NCBI RefSeq assembly: GCF_002850605.1
Contig: NZ_NXGB01000003.1
Location: 186,001 to 250,000, forward strand
Source: Pasteurella oralis
GTDB lineage: Bacteria; Pseudomonadota; Gammaproteobacteria; Enterobacterales; Pasteurellaceae
Reading direction: 5' to 3'
DNA length: 64,000 nt
Each line of letters starts with the position of its first letter. Position 1 is the stretch's first letter. Positions 27,567 to 40,677 of the stretch are shown piece by piece. The position numbers and the translations under genes are program-made. The notes under the pieces are model-generated. The model was given only the letters and a program-made list of their open reading frames with translations. It was not told the DNA's origin and searched no databases.

Positions 27567-29021
27567 ATGTCTAAATGCCCATTTGATCATGGCTCAGCGA
27601 CCTTAACTAATGCAGCAGGTGCCCCTATTGTTGATAACGATAATACAATGTCAGCCGGTGCAAAAGGTCCATTACTATTACAAGATGTTTGGTTCCAAGA
27701 GAAATTAGCTCACTTTGCACGTGAACGTATTCCTGAGCGCGTTGTTCACGCAAAAGGTTCAGCTGCTTACGGTACATTCACTGTGACTCAAGATATCAGT
27801 AAATACACTAAAGCCGATTTATTTAACGGCGTTGGTAAACAAACTCAAGTATTATTACGTTTTTCAACAGTAGCGGGTGAGCGTGGTGCAGCTGATGCAG
27901 AACGTGATGTACGTGGTTTCGCATTAAAATTCTATACAGAACAAGGTAACTGGGATTTAGTGGGGAACAACACACCCGTATTCTTTATTCGTGATCCATT
28001 GAAATTCCCAGATTTCATTCATACTCAAAAACGCAACCCACAAACTAACATGCGTGATGCAAATGCAGCGTGGGATTTTTGGTCACGTCATCCAGAATCA
28101 TTACATCAAATTATGATTCTATTCAGCGATCGTGGTATTCCTACAGATTTACGTCATATGAATGGTTACGGTAGTCATACATATAGCTTCATTAACGCAC
28201 AAAATGAGCGTTTCTGGGTGAAATTCCATTTTAAAACGCAGCAAGGTCATAAATTCTATACTAACGAAGAAGCTGCCAAAGTGGTTGGTGAAGATCGTGA
28301 ATCAAGCCAAAGAGATCTTTATGAAGCAATTGAACGTGGTGAATTCCCGCGTTGGAATGTTCAAGTTCAAATCATGCCAGAAGCAGATGCACACAAACAT
28401 AACTATGCATTTGACTTAACTAAAGTATGGCCACATAAAGATTATCCAATGATTGATGTCGGTGTATTAGAGTTAAATCAAAACCCAATTAACTACTTTG
28501 CCGAAGTTGAACAGGCAGCGTTTGCACCTTCTAACATTGTGCCAGGAATTGGTTTCTCGCCAGACCGTATGTTGCAAGGTCGTTTATTCTCGTACCAAGA
28601 TGCGCAACGTTACCGTTTAGGGGTTAACCATCACCAAATTCCAGTTAATGCACCAAAATGCCCATATCACACCACACATCGTGATGGCGCAATGCGTGTA
28701 GATAACAATGGTGGTACGCATCCTAACTATGCGCCGAACCGTTTTGACACTTATGTACCGACACATCAACAAGAGCCTGCATTAGAGTTAGAGCGTTCAG
28801 CAGCACACTTTGATTTCCGTGGTTATGATGAGGACTACTATACACAACCAGCAGCGCTTTATAACTTATTCGATGTGGATCAAAAAGCACGTGTTGCAGC
28901 AAACTTTGCTGCAGGTTTATCTGGTGTAACAGATTGTGCGATTGTTGAAAGACAATTAGCGCATTTTGAAAAAGTGAGCACAGAATTAGCGAATGCGATC
29001 CGTGCGAATTTAGCAAAATAA
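27567..29021 (+). CDS. hktE: Catalase (monofunctional haem, HktE type)
   Basis: This 484-residue catalase converts hydrogen peroxide to water and oxygen. The catalytic His61 is in [13 protein letters not shown], the proximal haem tyrosine Tyr343 is in [15 protein letters not shown], and the distal Asn is in [17 protein letters not shown] 27567 is set by AAGGAG ten bases upstream; the open frame extends further upstream to 27525 without support. Size is that of small-subunit clade-3 catalases. A strong terminator follows. Regulation by OxyR is likely from the site upstream. Confidence 0.95.
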   Translation: MSKCPFDHGSATLTNAAGAPIVDNDNTMSAGAKGPLLLQDVWFQEKLAHFARERIPERVVHAKGSAAYGTFTVTQDISKYTKADLFNGVGKQTQVLLRFSTVAGERGAADAERDVRGFALKFYTEQGNWDLVGNNTPVFFIRDPLKFPDFIHTQKRNPQTNMRDANAAWDFWSRHPESLHQIMILFSDRGIPTDLRHMNGYGSHTYSFINAQNERFWVKFHFKTQQGHKFYTNEEAAKVVGEDRESSQRDLYEAIERGEFPRWNVQVQIMPEADAHKHNYAFDLTKVWPHKDYPMIDVGVLELNQNPINYFAEVEQAAFAPSNIVPGIGFSPDRMLQGRLFSYQDAQRYRLGVNHHQIPVNAPKCPYHTTHRDGAMRVDNNGGTHPNYAPNRFDTYVPTHQQEPALELERSAAHFDFRGYDEDYYTQPAALYNLFDVDQKARVAANFAAGLSGVTDCAIVERQLAHFEKVSTELANAIRANLAK

Positions 29022-29048
29022 TTTTCTTATAAGGACTTTATGATTTTG

Positions 29049-29074
29049 GGCTTGAGGTAACTCAAGCCTTTTTT
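29049..29074 (+). terminator. hktE terminator
   Basis: GGCTTGAG-GTAA-CTCAAGCC forms a perfect 8-bp stem followed by six Ts, 28 bases after the stop codon. Confidence 0.92.
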
Positions 29075-29128
29075 ATGATTGAAAACAAGATTGCTATATA
29101 AAGTCGGTTTTTGCTTGCTGAGATGTGT

Positions 29129-29659
29129 TTAGTATCGTTTAATCCAATAATGCTGAATTACTTTATTCTCTAAGTGCACTTCATTTTCTAATATGCCATT
29201 ATTTTTCATAATGACTTTACTTGAGGCAATATTATTCTTATCACATGAAAGCATCACTCTTTTGATTCCAAGTGCATCTGTTTTTTCTAACGCGAGTGCG
29301 AGCATTTCAGTGGCATAACCTTTTCCCCATTCTTGTGGATGGATAGAATAACCAATATGACCACCATATTTTAGCAGGTGCTGATTTAATTCATGTCGAA
29401 TATTGATAATACCAATCATACGATTTTCATTCTTATGCCACGCGAGATAAGTACTATCACTGACTTTGTCATAGCCAAAAAGGTGAGTACCCGCAGGGGC
29501 ATGAAGATAATCTAGCCAATCAGCAAAAGTTTCTGCTGAAAACTGTGCTAACTGATTTGCGCCATGTAAAACGAGATTGGTCGCTCGATAAGCTTGTTGA
29601 TAATTTAGAATTTCATTTTTATGAGTTAGACTCGGTTTAATTAATATTAAACGTTGCAT
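29129..29659 (-). CDS. GNAT-family acetyltransferase
   Basis: This 176-residue protein has the acetyl-CoA motif YSIHPQEWGKGYATEMLAL and the C-terminal ASSKVIMKNNGILENE pattern of RimJ/RimL-like N-acetyltransferases. The substrate is unknown. The start at 29659 (MQRLILIKPS) is supported by AAAGGG six bases upstream; an in-frame ATG at 29686 would add ten residues without a ribosome-binding site. It is divergent from dnaE. Confidence 0.85.
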   Translation of the reverse strand: MQRLILIKPSLTHKNEILNYQQAYRATNLVLHGANQLAQFSAETFADWLDYLHAPAGTHLFGYDKVSDSTYLAWHKNENRMIGIINIRHELNQHLLKYGGHIGYSIHPQEWGKGYATEMLALALEKTDALGIKRVMLSCDKNNIASSKVIMKNNGILENEVHLENKVIQHYWIKRY

Positions 29660-29799
29660 AGATTCCCTTTCATTTTGACTACTCATAACTTAGTATAAAG
29701 ACTTCTTTTCACCCTAGTCAAATTTGTACTGTTGATAAAATCTCGCTAAAATAGACCGCACTTTCCGCCTGAATTTATGCGTTTCAAGGATACTGTTTT

Positions 29800-32700
29800 A
29801 TGTCACAACCCCGTTTTGTTCATCTTCGAGTTCACAGTGATTTTTCAATGATTAATGGGATCGCCAAAGTCAAACCATTAATTAAAGCCTGTGTAGAAAA
29901 TAATATGGTGGCGATGGGATTAACTGACTTTACCAATTTTTGTGGTTTAGTTCGCTTTTATGGTGAAGCACTTTCTGCTGGTATAAAGCCTATCATTGGC
30001 GCAGATGTGTTAGTCAAAAGTGAGCTTTGTGGCGATGAACGTTTTGAACTGACATTATTAGCAAAAAATGATGCAGGTTATAAAAATATTACTTTATTGC
30101 TTTCTAAGGCTTATGAACGAGGTTACCAAGATTTACCTTACCTTGATCAAGATTGGCTAGTTGAACATCGTGAAGGGATTATTATATTGTCTGGCGGACA
30201 TAATGGTGATGTAGGGAAAAAGTTATTAAAAGAGAACCAAGCCGAATTGGAAAGTGCGGTCGCTTTTTATCAAAAATTCTTCCCTGATCATTTTTATTTA
30301 AGCCTAAGCCGAACAGGGCGTTATGAAGAAGAACGCTATGTCAGCCTGGCTTTAAAACTAGCACAATCCCATGGTATACCTGTTGTTGCTACAAATGATG
30401 TGATGTTTTTACAATCTGATGATTTTGAGGCACATGAAATTCGTGTTGCGATTCATGACAGCTATACCCTCGATGATCCTAAGCGTCCAAAACGTTATAC
30501 TGAGCAGCAATATTTCCGTTCAGAACAGGAAATGTGTGATTTATTCGCTGATGTACCTTCTGCTTTAGAAAATACGCTACTGATTGCTCAACGTTGTAAC
30601 GTTACTATACGTTTAGGAGAATATTTCTTACCTCAATTCCCAACAGGTGATCTTTCCACAGAAGCATTTTTAGTGAAAAAATCAAAAGAAGGCTTAGAGG
30701 AACGCTTAAAAGTATTATTTCCCGATGAGAAAATCCGTTTAGCAAGACGCGCTGAATATGATGAACGTTTACAAGTTGAATTGGATGTCATTAACCAAAT
30801 GGGTTTTCCGGGTTACTTTTTGATCGTGATGGAATTTATTCAATGGTCAAAAGACAATGACATTCCTGTTGGACCGGGGCGAGGTTCTGGTGCGGGTTCA
30901 CTAGTTGCTTATGCATTAAAAATTACTGATCTTGACCCGTTAGAATTTGACTTACTTTTTGAACGTTTTTTAAATCCTGAACGTGTATCCATGCCAGACT
31001 TTGATGTGGATTTTTGTATGGATGGACGTGACCAAGTGATCGAACATGTAGCAGATACTTATGGACGAGGCGCAGTATCACAAATTATTACTTTCGGTAC
31101 GATGGCAGCTAAAGCAGTAATTCGTGATGTTGGGCGTGTATTAGGTCATCCTTACGGCTTTGTTGATCGTATTTCTAAATTAATTCCACCTGATCCTGGT
31201 ATGACACTTGCTAAGGCATTTGCTGCGGAGCCACAATTACAAGCCGTGTATGATTCTGATGAGGAAGTCAAAGCCTTAATTGACATGGCGCGTAAATTAG
31301 AAGGGGTCACTCGAAATGCAGGTAAACATGCTGGTGGTGTAGTCATTTCGCCAAGCTTGATTACGGATTTTTCACCTTTATATTGCGATTCTGAAGGTAA
31401 ACATCCTGTAACACATTTTGACAAAAATGATGTGGAATATGCGGGTTTAGTGAAATTTGACTTCTTAGGATTACGAACGCTGACGATCATTAAATGGGCA
31501 TTAGATATGATTAATACGCGTTTGGCGAAAGAAGGTAAACCTGCAATAGATATTGCCACCATTCCACTTGATGATCCTGATTCGTTTGAATTATTAAAGC
31601 GCGCTGAGACGACGGCAGTCTTCCAGCTAGAGTCACGTGGTATGAAGGACTTGATTAAACGCCTACAACCAGACTGTTTTGAGGATATTATCGCATTAGT
31701 TGCTTTATTCCGCCCGGGGCCATTAGAGTCAGGCATGGTACAGAACTTTATTGATCGTAAACATGGTAATGAAGTGGTGGCTTATCCTGATAAGGATTAT
31801 CAACATGAAAGCCTAAAACCGATTTTAGAGCCGACTTATGGGGTTATTGTATATCAAGAGCAGGTTATGCAAATTGCGCAGGAACTGGCAGGTTATACCT
31901 TAGGTGGCGCAGATTTATTGCGTCGTGCTATGGGTAAGAAAAAACCAGAAGAAATGGCAGCACAACGTGAAATCTTTGAAAAAGGTGCTATTCAGAAAGG
32001 GATCGACGGCGAACTTGCAATGAAAATTTTCGACTTAGTGGAAAAATTTGCTGGTTATGGCTTTAACAAATCTCATTCAGCAGCTTATGCACTGGTTTCT
32101 TACCAAACGCTTTGGCTAAAAACTCATTACCCTGCCGAGTTTATGGCAGCAGTAATGACTTCTGAAATGGACAATACAGATAAAATTGTTGGCTTGTATG
32201 ACGAATGCTTACGCATGGGATTAAAAGTTGCACCGCCAGATATTAATACTGGTAAACATCATTTTAGTGTTAATGAACATGGCGAAATCGTGTATGGGAT
32301 TGGGGCGATTAAAGGTGTGGGCGAAGGTCCGATTGAAGCTTTAATTTACGCGCGTAATCAGGGGGGAATTTTTAAAGATCTATTTGATTTATGTGCACGA
32401 GTCGATCTGAAGAAAATTAATCGTCGTACTTTTGAAAGTCTCATTTTATCAGGAGCATTTGATAAGTTAGGCCCCCATCGTGCCGCATTATCAAAAAACC
32501 TGGAGGATGCCTTAAAAGCCTCAGATCAACATGCTAAAGATGCTGCAATGGGTCAAACCGACATGTTTGGTGTATTGACAGAAAGCTATGAAGAAGTAGA
32601 AAAAGCCTATGCTAGTACACCACCTTGGCCTGAAAAAGTGATTTTAGATGGTGAAAGAGAGACGCTAGGTTTATATCTCAGTAGTCATCCTGTAAGCCGT

Positions 32701-33276
32701 TATTTAAAAGAACTTGCTCATTATAGTTCTACACGTTTAAAAGATTTAGTACCTAACTATCGCGGTCAAATCAGTACCGCAAGTGGTTTAGTTGTTGCTT
32801 CACGCTTTGCCGTGACTAAGAAAGGGAATCGTTTAGGTATTGCAACCTTAGATGATCGTTCAGGACGTTTAGATATTACTTTGTTTGCCGATGCATTAGA
32901 AAAATTTGGCGATAAATTGCAAAAAGACAGCGTAGTCGTAGTATCGGGGCAAGTGAGCTTTGATGAGTTTTCAGGTGGATTGAAAATGGCGGTACGTGAC
33001 TTGATGACATTAGACGAAGCACGTAGTCGTTATGCCAAAGGATTAGCGATTTACTTATCGCATGATAAAATAACACCAGTGTTTATTCGTGAATTTAAAA
33101 CGATGTTAACTCCTTATAGTGGCGGTACATTACCCATTCATATTTATTATGATAGTCCCCAAGGTCAATGCCGTGTCAAAATGGGCGTACAATGGTCAGT
33201 GAATCCAACTGATGAGTTATTAGCCGAATTAGCGAAAAAGCTAGGTGAAAGTGCGGTGGAGTTGGAATTTAAATAA
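29800..33276 (+). CDS. dnaE: DNA polymerase III alpha subunit
   Basis: This 1158-residue replicative polymerase catalytic subunit is the normal DnaE length. The PHP domain opens with [16 protein letters not shown]. The catalytic acidic residues Asp400 and Asp402 lie in PDFDVDF and Asp554 in [10 protein letters not shown]. The [16 protein letters not shown] motif and the OB-fold part near residue 1000 are present. AAGGA precedes the ATG. USS cores lie at 30252-30260 and near the end at 33249-33257. The stop overlaps the next gene. Confidence 0.97.
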   Translation: MSQPRFVHLRVHSDFSMINGIAKVKPLIKACVENNMVAMGLTDFTNFCGLVRFYGEALSAGIKPIIGADVLVKSELCGDERFELTLLAKNDAGYKNITLLLSKAYERGYQDLPYLDQDWLVEHREGIIILSGGHNGDVGKKLLKENQAELESAVAFYQKFFPDHFYLSLSRTGRYEEERYVSLALKLAQSHGIPVVATNDVMFLQSDDFEAHEIRVAIHDSYTLDDPKRPKRYTEQQYFRSEQEMCDLFADVPSALENTLLIAQRCNVTIRLGEYFLPQFPTGDLSTEAFLVKKSKEGLEERLKVLFPDEKIRLARRAEYDERLQVELDVINQMGFPGYFLIVMEFIQWSKDNDIPVGPGRGSGAGSLVAYALKITDLDPLEFDLLFERFLNPERVSMPDFDVDFCMDGRDQVIEHVADTYGRGAVSQIITFGTMAAKAVIRDVGRVLGHPYGFVDRISKLIPPDPGMTLAKAFAAEPQLQAVYDSDEEVKALIDMARKLEGVTRNAGKHAGGVVISPSLITDFSPLYCDSEGKHPVTHFDKNDVEYAGLVKFDFLGLRTLTIIKWALDMINTRLAKEGKPAIDIATIPLDDPDSFELLKRAETTAVFQLESRGMKDLIKRLQPDCFEDIIALVALFRPGPLESGMVQNFIDRKHGNEVVAYPDKDYQHESLKPILEPTYGVIVYQEQVMQIAQELAGYTLGGADLLRRAMGKKKPEEMAAQREIFEKGAIQKGIDGELAMKIFDLVEKFAGYGFNKSHSAAYALVSYQTLWLKTHYPAEFMAAVMTSEMDNTDKIVGLYDECLRMGLKVAPPDINTGKHHFSVNEHGEIVYGIGAIKGVGEGPIEALIYARNQGGIFKDLFDLCARVDLKKINRRTFESLILSGAFDKLGPHRAALSKNLEDALKASDQHAKDAAMGQTDMFGVLTESYEEVEKAYASTPPWPEKVILDGERETLGLYLSSHPVSRYLKELAHYSSTRLKDLVPNYRGQISTASGLVVASRFAVTKKGNRLGIATLDDRSGRLDITLFADALEKFGDKLQKDSVVVVSGQVSFDEFSGGLKMAVRDLMTLDEARSRYAKGLAIYLSHDKITPVFIREFKTMLTPYSGGTLPIHIYYDSPQGQCRVKMGVQWSVNPTDELLAELAKKLGESAVELEFK

Positions 33277-33839
33277 TGAAAAATAAGTTGATTGGCACAG
33301 CTATTTTTTTTCTTCCTATATTGAGTATTGCGATAAATTCTCATCAATTAGTCAATGATGCACGCAAACAAATTAATGTGACGGTGAGTTATGATTCCAC
33401 TTATCGTAAGATGGCTTTTCCAATGGGTGATGTGCCACAACATACTGGTGTCTGTACAGATGTGGTTATTCGAGCTTATCGCCAGCAACAAATTGATTTA
33501 CAAAAACTAGTTCATCAAGATATGAAGAAAGCGTGGGTAAGCTATCCCAAAATTTGGGGACTGAAAACAACAGATACGAATATTGATCATCGCCGTGTGC
33601 CTAATTTGGAAACCTTTTTCAAGCGCCATGGAAAATCACTTTCCTTAACGGATTTGTCTTCTTTTAAAGCTGGGGATATTGTGACTTGGCGTTTGCCACG
33701 TAATTTACCGCATATTGGGATTGTATCAGATAAAAAGAATAAAGAAGGTATCCCACTGATTATTCATAATATCGGGCAAGGAACACAGGAAGAAGATATT
33801 TTATTTAAGTATAAAATGATTGGACATTATCGTTATTGA
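33276..33839 (+). CDS. DUF1287 family exported protein
   Basis: This 187-residue protein has a hydrophobic N-terminal signal (residues 3-21) and the DUF1287 pattern: QLVNDARKQINVTVSYD, GVCTDVVIRAYR and FKAGDIVTWRLP followed by HIGIVSD. The Cys-Asp and His arrangement recalls NlpC/P60-like papain folds, so a cell-wall amidase role is conceivable but unproven. It shares one base with the dnaE stop (TAATG) and is co-transcribed with dnaE. Confidence 0.8.
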   Translation: MKNKLIGTAIFFLPILSIAINSHQLVNDARKQINVTVSYDSTYRKMAFPMGDVPQHTGVCTDVVIRAYRQQQIDLQKLVHQDMKKAWVSYPKIWGLKTTDTNIDHRRVPNLETFFKRHGKSLSLTDLSSFKAGDIVTWRLPRNLPHIGIVSDKKNKEGIPLIIHNIGQGTQEEDILFKYKMIGHYRY

Positions 33840-33860
33840 ATACTCTTGCCCTAAATAATA

Positions 33861-33887
33861 GGGCTCAATGTTGAGCCCTGATTTTTT
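33861..33887 (+). terminator. Terminator between the DUF1287 gene and sdaA
   Basis: GGGCTCA and TGAGCCC form a 7-bp stem with a four-base loop, followed after TGA by seven Ts on the plus strand. The genes converge here, and the same hairpin may also serve sdaA. Confidence 0.8.
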
Positions 33888-33889
33888 TA

Positions 33890-35254
33890 TTAACAGACCA
33901 CTTTAATTGCTAAACCACCTTGTGATGTTTCACGGTATTTCGCATTCATGTCTTTACCCGTTTCATACATCGTTTCAATCACTTTATCGAGTGTTACCCT
34001 TGGGCTGGTTGTACGGCGAAGTGCCATACGACTAGCATTAATCGCTTTTACTGCTGCGATAGCATTGCGTTCAATACAAGGTACTTGTACTTGCCCTCCT
34101 ACTGGATCACAAGTTAGACCGAGATTATGCTCCATGGCGATTTCTGCTGCAATACAAACTTGTTCTGGGCTACCGCCAAGAATTTCAGTTAATCCAGCAG
34201 CAGCCATAGAACAAGCAACACCTACTTCACCTTGACATCCCACTTCTGCCCCAGAAATAGAAGCATTCAGTTTGTAGAGCGAACCAATAAAACTGCAAGT
34301 TAGTAAGTAACGCTCTGTAATTTCAGCAGTAATGCTTTCAATAAATTTTTCATAATAAGCAAAAACGGCAGGTACAATGCCACAAGCACCATTAGTGGGT
34401 GCAGTGACTACACGTCCACCAGCCGCATTCTCTTCGTTAACGGCTAATGCATACATATTGACCCAGTCAATAACACTCATCGGGTCATTAGATAAGCTAC
34501 TATTGGCTTTTAACATACGATATAGACTAGCTGCACGACGTGGTACTTTTAATGAGCCAGGTAATAGTCCCTCAGTTGTTATTCCACGTTGAATACAAGA
34601 TTTCATATTTTGCCAAATTTGTTGTAAATAGCTGGTTAATGCAATTTGACCATGTAGCGCAGTTTCATTTTTCATTACCACACTAGAGAGTGTTAAGCCA
34701 TTATCATGACAATGTTTTAGCATATCTGCCGCATTACGATAAGGGAATGGGATGGAATATTCATTATTATTGGCTTGATGAAAGTTTTCTTCATTAACAA
34801 TAAAACCACCGCCAATGGAATAGTAAGTTTGCTGATATAGCGTAGTATTTTGTTGGGAAAATGCAGTAATGCGCATGCCATTTTCGTGTAAAGGTAAAAA
34901 AGTCTGGTGAAAAATTAAATCTTCGTCTAAATTGAATTGCACAATTTTTTGATTTTCTGCTATAGAAAGAAGTGCGGTCTGTTTGAGAGTGGAAATAAAA
35001 ATTGGGATTAAATCGATATCGACGTTATGTGGTAAATAACCTGCTAGTCCCATGATGATTGCTATATCAGTATTATGTCCACGTCCTGTCATTGATAATG
35101 AACCATAAACATCTACTTGAATTTTCGCAATTTTCTCCAATTGATGCCTTGCAATTAAATCATCAATAAATTGCTTACTTGCTTTCATCGGTCCTACAGT
35201 GTGTGAGCTTGAGGGGCCGATACCGATTTTAAATATATCAAAAACACTAATCAT
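33890..35254 (-). CDS. sdaA: L-serine ammonia-lyase
   Basis: This 454-residue iron-sulfur serine deaminase converts L-serine to pyruvate and ammonia. The opening SVFDIFKIGIGPSSSHTVGPM is diagnostic. The cysteines that bind the [4Fe-4S] cluster lie in the segments VACSMAAAG and GLTCDPVGGQVQVPC. The single-chain alpha-beta order is that of enteric SdaA. It lies downstream of the serine transporter gene, with a hairpin between them. A USS core lies at 34970-34978. Confidence 0.95.
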   Translation of the reverse strand: MISVFDIFKIGIGPSSSHTVGPMKASKQFIDDLIARHQLEKIAKIQVDVYGSLSMTGRGHNTDIAIIMGLAGYLPHNVDIDLIPIFISTLKQTALLSIAENQKIVQFNLDEDLIFHQTFLPLHENGMRITAFSQQNTTLYQQTYYSIGGGFIVNEENFHQANNNEYSIPFPYRNAADMLKHCHDNGLTLSSVVMKNETALHGQIALTSYLQQIWQNMKSCIQRGITTEGLLPGSLKVPRRAASLYRMLKANSSLSNDPMSVIDWVNMYALAVNEENAAGGRVVTAPTNGACGIVPAVFAYYEKFIESITAEITERYLLTCSFIGSLYKLNASISGAEVGCQGEVGVACSMAAAGLTEILGGSPEQVCIAAEIAMEHNLGLTCDPVGGQVQVPCIERNAIAAVKAINASRMALRRTTSPRVTLDKVIETMYETGKDMNAKYRETSQGGLAIKVVC

Positions 35255-35276
35255 AAAGTTCTATATTTTTATTAAT

Positions 35277-35303
35277 TAAAAAAAGGTCGTGTATTCTACA
35301 CGA
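35277..35303 (-). terminator. Hairpin with T-run between sdaC and sdaA
   Basis: TCGTGTA-GAA-TACACGA (minus strand) forms a 7-bp stem followed after CC by eight Ts. It lies between the stop of the transporter gene and the sdaA start, so sdaA expression probably depends on read-through. Confidence 0.7.
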
Positions 35304-35314
35304 ATTTATAAACT

Positions 35315-36556
35315 TTAAAATAGTTTATAAATGATTGCTGAAGTAGTAAACAATCCCAGGCTTGTGATAAATAAGTTAGATAAACGACCTCGATAATGTT
35401 GCATGGCATGGACTTTACGTATGGCATACATTGGCATAAGAAATAAGATTGTTGCAATAATAGGACCACCAAATGATTCAATTAGCCCTAAGATACTCGG
35501 ATTAATAATTGCAACGCTCCATAAAGCGAGGAAGAAGAAAAGTGCGGTCAAATAATTTAATGTTTTGGCATTAAATTGTTTATATGGTATGACTTTTGTG
35601 ATTAATCCAATTAAGCCTTCTTTTGCACCTAAATAATGACCAAAGAAAGAACTAGTAATAGCAAGAAAGGCTACTAAAGGACCTAAGTAGGAAATATAAG
35701 GGTTATGAAATTTGTTGGCTAGGAAAGAAAGGATACTAATATTTTGGTTTTTAGCTTGATTGAGCTCGCTTGGTGTTAAACTCAATACACAACTAAATAC
35801 AAAAAACATTACAAAAACAAGTAATAGTGTTGAAGTTAACTTTAAGGTGCGACTTGAATGTTTTTCTATGAGTCCAGCATAACTATATCGATACTGTTGA
35901 GATTGAGTAAAAGAAGAAATTGCTGGCGAATGATTAAACGAAAAAACTAAGACAGGTAGTGTAACCCATAACGTGCTGATAAAGTTAGTGAATGTTGGTA
36001 ATTCAGTCAAAATGGCAATGTTCCATTCTGGAATAAGGTATATCGATAAAGCAAATAAAATGCAGACTAATGGATAAACTAAAAACTCAGTGATTTTGAG
36101 CATGATTTTCTCACTCGTTAGCATGACTCCAATTAATGTAGAAATCAGAATAAGAGAGAGGAGTATTCTATGAGGTGGAGTGATATCAAGTTGATGAACC
36201 AGAAAGGAGTCTATGGTATTTGTAATGCCATTGCCATAAATTAATAGAATCGGAAAAATAGCAAAAAAGTAAAGCAAGGTAATGAGCTTTCCTGCGGCTT
36301 TGCCAAAATGTTCTTCAACAACTTCAGTAATGTCACTGCCTTTCTTTGAAGAAGAAAGTACGAAGCGTGCGAGTCCGCGATGTGCAAAGTAAGTCATGGG
36401 ACCGACAATGATCGCCATGATGACTAAAGGCCAAAAGCCGCTTTGTCCTGCATTGATAGGGAGAAACAGCACACCTGCACCAACAGCTGTACCAAATAAA
36501 TTAAGCGCCCAAAGGAGATCGAATTTATTCCATTTTACATCAGACTTCTCTGTCAT
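35315..36556 (-). CDS. sdaC: Serine/threonine transporter, SdaC/HAAAP family
   Basis: This 413-residue amino acid permease has about eleven membrane spans and the opening [22 protein letters not shown] characteristic of the HAAAP family. Adjacency to sdaA points to serine as substrate. The start MTEKSDVKW at 36556 is supported by GGAG about ten bases upstream; the open frame continues 29 codons further upstream without support. A CRP-like site lies about 110 bases upstream. A USS core lies at 35540-35548. Confidence 0.9.
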   Translation of the reverse strand: MTEKSDVKWNKFDLLWALNLFGTAVGAGVLFLPINAGQSGFWPLVIMAIIVGPMTYFAHRGLARFVLSSSKKGSDITEVVEEHFGKAAGKLITLLYFFAIFPILLIYGNGITNTIDSFLVHQLDITPPHRILLSLILISTLIGVMLTSEKIMLKITEFLVYPLVCILFALSIYLIPEWNIAILTELPTFTNFISTLWVTLPVLVFSFNHSPAISSFTQSQQYRYSYAGLIEKHSSRTLKLTSTLLLVFVMFFVFSCVLSLTPSELNQAKNQNISILSFLANKFHNPYISYLGPLVAFLAITSSFFGHYLGAKEGLIGLITKVIPYKQFNAKTLNYLTALFFFLALWSVAIINPSILGLIESFGGPIIATILFLMPMYAIRKVHAMQHYRGRLSNLFITSLGLFTTSAIIYKLF

Positions 36557-36667
36557 ATACAACTCCATATTGATATAAAAATTCACAAGGATGAGTAAAT
36601 AAGAAGAGTGATATATAGTAAAGGGGTTGAACAGTAAATTCAAAAGGATAGGCTAGTTAAATGTAAT

Positions 36668-36689
36668 AAATATGATTTAGATCGTTTTT
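36668..36689 (-). promoter_or_regulatory. CRP-like site upstream of sdaC
   Basis: The 22-mer with core TATGATTTAGATCG matches 17 of 22 positions of the symmetrical CRP consensus by eye, including TGAT and GATC. It lies about 110 bases upstream of the chosen start. Catabolite control of serine use is plausible. Confidence 0.4.
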
Positions 36690-36800
36690 TTATATGCTGT
36701 TTGCATAAAAAATAATAGATAAATAACGGGAAATTAACAATAAATAGAATATTTCTCTGCGAATAATCAAGTGTGATAGTCATTTATTACGCTATAATTT

Positions 36801-37628
36801 TTAGGCGCACTTTGCTAAACCTAATGTACCATCATCAATAGTTTCTGTTTTTATACCCGTGATTTCAGCAATTTTTTCCCCTTGTTTGAAGAACACAAAA
36901 CCACCATATTCCATTTTAGTCCAAGTTTCATCTTTAGTGAGAGGAAAAGTCGTAATAATAGTGACACGATCGCCTTCTTTTGCATAATCATTGAAATCAA
37001 TAATGCCATCATCATCAATACGTTGTGCTTTACCAAAAGGGGCTTTTCTAGTCAGATAATGGAGATTGGTAGCACAGTGTGCAATCATCCATTCGCCATT
37101 AGATAGGATAAAATTGAAAGTACCACCTGCCGAAATCGTTTTGGTGATTTGCTGCAATGCATCAAATAGCTCATTTTCTGTTGGTTTCTGATTAAAACGA
37201 GTTTTAAGCTGGCTTACCATATAGCAGAAAGCCGCTTCAGAATCTGTACTGCCAATAGGCTGATAGAGTGAATCAGTTAAATCAGGGTGTGTAGTTAAGT
37301 TACCATTATGAGCAAATACCCAGTTTTGTCCCCATAATTCACGGATAAAAGGATGCGTATTTTCAATGTTTACTTCGCCTTGTGTCGCTTTACGAATATG
37401 GGCAATTACATTAAGTGATTTAATATGATATTGTTTAACACAATCTGCGATAGGGGATGAGTGCGCTGCATGGTTATCACGGAAAATACGGATTCCTTTG
37501 CCTTCAAAAAATGCAATTCCAAATCCATCAGAATGGCAATCTGTTAAGCCAGCTCGGCGACGAAACCCCTCAAAAGAAAAAACGATATCCGTTGGGGTAT
37601 TACAATTCATTCCTAATAATTGGCACAT
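36801..37628 (-). CDS. yafJ: Class II glutamine amidotransferase, YafJ type
   Basis: This 275-residue protein has an N-terminal nucleophile hydrolase fold. The catalytic Cys2 is in MCQLLGMNC, exposed after methionine removal. Conserved segments VIAHIRKATQG, FAHNGNL and GSTDSEAAFCYM match glutaminase domains. It consists of the amidotransferase domain alone, as in E. coli YafJ; no partner synthase is encoded nearby and the product is unknown. Confidence 0.88.
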   Translation of the reverse strand: MCQLLGMNCNTPTDIVFSFEGFRRRAGLTDCHSDGFGIAFFEGKGIRIFRDNHAAHSSPIADCVKQYHIKSLNVIAHIRKATQGEVNIENTHPFIRELWGQNWVFAHNGNLTTHPDLTDSLYQPIGSTDSEAAFCYMVSQLKTRFNQKPTENELFDALQQITKTISAGGTFNFILSNGEWMIAHCATNLHYLTRKAPFGKAQRIDDDGIIDFNDYAKEGDRVTIITTFPLTKDETWTKMEYGGFVFFKQGEKIAEITGIKTETIDDGTLGLAKCA

Positions 37629-37747
37629 AAAAACAACATCTAAAATAACCTTATAATTTGCACAGATTTAACACTATAATGTAGAAATTTTCAACATAAA
37701 AAACAAAAACTTATTAGATGAAAAAGTTATAAGTCATAGCGAGCTAA

Positions 37748-38731
37748 TCACTTATTTGCTTGAGTACATTCACCAATTTTATTGCCTGTTTTGATGGAAT
37801 AAATTTCACAATCATTGGCAAAAGCAATGTTACCTTTAAATTGTGTTTTAATTGCTTGTTCTGTTTGTGTTTTAACATGCTCAGTGCGTCGCATTAAATG
37901 ACTAAGTACGAGATTTTTTATGTTGCCATCATGTGCAATTCGCCCAATTTCAGAAGGGCGCATATGGAGTTTTTGGGCAACATTATCTTGGCTGCTTTCT
38001 GGCACAGCATTGTGGGCAATAAATAAGTCTGCATTTTGTGTAATCAAATCTAAAGTACGCCCTTGATTACTGGTATCACCTGAAAAAACAACGGCACAGC
38101 CTGCTTTTTCGATGCGCCATGCAAGCGCTGGTAAAAGCCCGTGTTCTGTACCAACAGCTTGGATATTAAAGCCATCAATAGTGGTATGAAAAATTACTGG
38201 CTGTTGTTTATTCGCATTCACTGAAATAGGTTTTATTTGATAATTTTCTTCACCAGTTAAAAAATCAGACAGATAAGCATAGGCACCTTGTTCACCTAAT
38301 AAACGAGTTAAAAACATAGTTGTATCAGGGATAACTTCATTACCCGTTGGACCATAAATCGGCAGATCTTGCTCTCGTTGCGAGAAAAAAGAGGCTTTGA
38401 TTAGTGCAGGGAGATCGTTGATATGATCAACATGAAAATGGCTGACTAAAATTCCTTGGAGATCTTCAATTTTTGCTTGAGCTTGAGCAAAGCGCTGTAA
38501 GGCACCTGAACCAAGATCAACCAGAAACTTAGCTTGCCCATTTTCACGTACTAAGTAGCTTGCTGAAGCACGAGTTTGGACTGGAGAAGTGGATCTAAAA
38601 AGTGCAATTTCAGGTCCACCTGAACCTAAAATCACGACATCTAAATTTGAAGTTGTACAGCTTTTTCCTTGTGCATTGAAGGCACATGCGAATAAGAAAA
38701 GTGCAGTGGCCTTTTTCCAATAGTGCATCAT
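37748..38731 (-). CDS. Exported metallo-beta-lactamase-fold hydrolase
   Basis: This 327-residue protein has a signal peptide (cleavage near AQG-KS) and the zinc motif SHFHVDHIND. Further ligands are likely in VFSGDT (Asp) and LSHLMRR (His). The layout resembles the RNase Z/arylsulfatase-like branch of the superfamily, but export to the periplasm argues against tRNA processing. The substrate is unknown. GAGGAAAT precedes two adjacent ATGs, either of which may start translation. It lies downstream of the gdhA terminator. Confidence 0.8.
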   Translation of the reverse strand: MMHYWKKATALFLFACAFNAQGKSCTTSNLDVVILGSGGPEIALFRSTSPVQTRASASYLVRENGQAKFLVDLGSGALQRFAQAQAKIEDLQGILVSHFHVDHINDLPALIKASFFSQREQDLPIYGPTGNEVIPDTTMFLTRLLGEQGAYAYLSDFLTGEENYQIKPISVNANKQQPVIFHTTIDGFNIQAVGTEHGLLPALAWRIEKAGCAVVFSGDTSNQGRTLDLITQNADLFIAHNAVPESSQDNVAQKLHMRPSEIGRIAHDGNIKNLVLSHLMRRTEHVKTQTEQAIKTQFKGNIAFANDCEIYSIKTGNKIGECTQANK

Positions 38732-38790
38732 ATTTCCTCACCTAAGCATAATTACAATTGAATGATAAGAATGCATTATACAAAACTTTG

Positions 38791-38833
38791 AAAAAAACAA
38801 CCGCACTTTGCGCATGTGACGCCAAGTGCGGTT
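38791..38833 (-). terminator. gdhA terminator made of two inverted USS cores
   Basis: Uptake cores in opposite orientation at 38800-38808 and 38824-38832 form a stem of nine or more pairs around a 15-base spacer. On the minus strand it is followed by a run of Ts. It lies 27 bases after the gdhA stop. Confidence 0.85.
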
Positions 38834-38859
38834 CGTTTTAGATGCATTTTAACTTATCA

Positions 38860-40677
<1,818 letters not shown>

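Noticed and set aside
31152-31736. A 194-codon minus-strand open frame opposite dnaE
   Set aside because: It is antisense to highly conserved polymerase sequence and is a codon-composition shadow.
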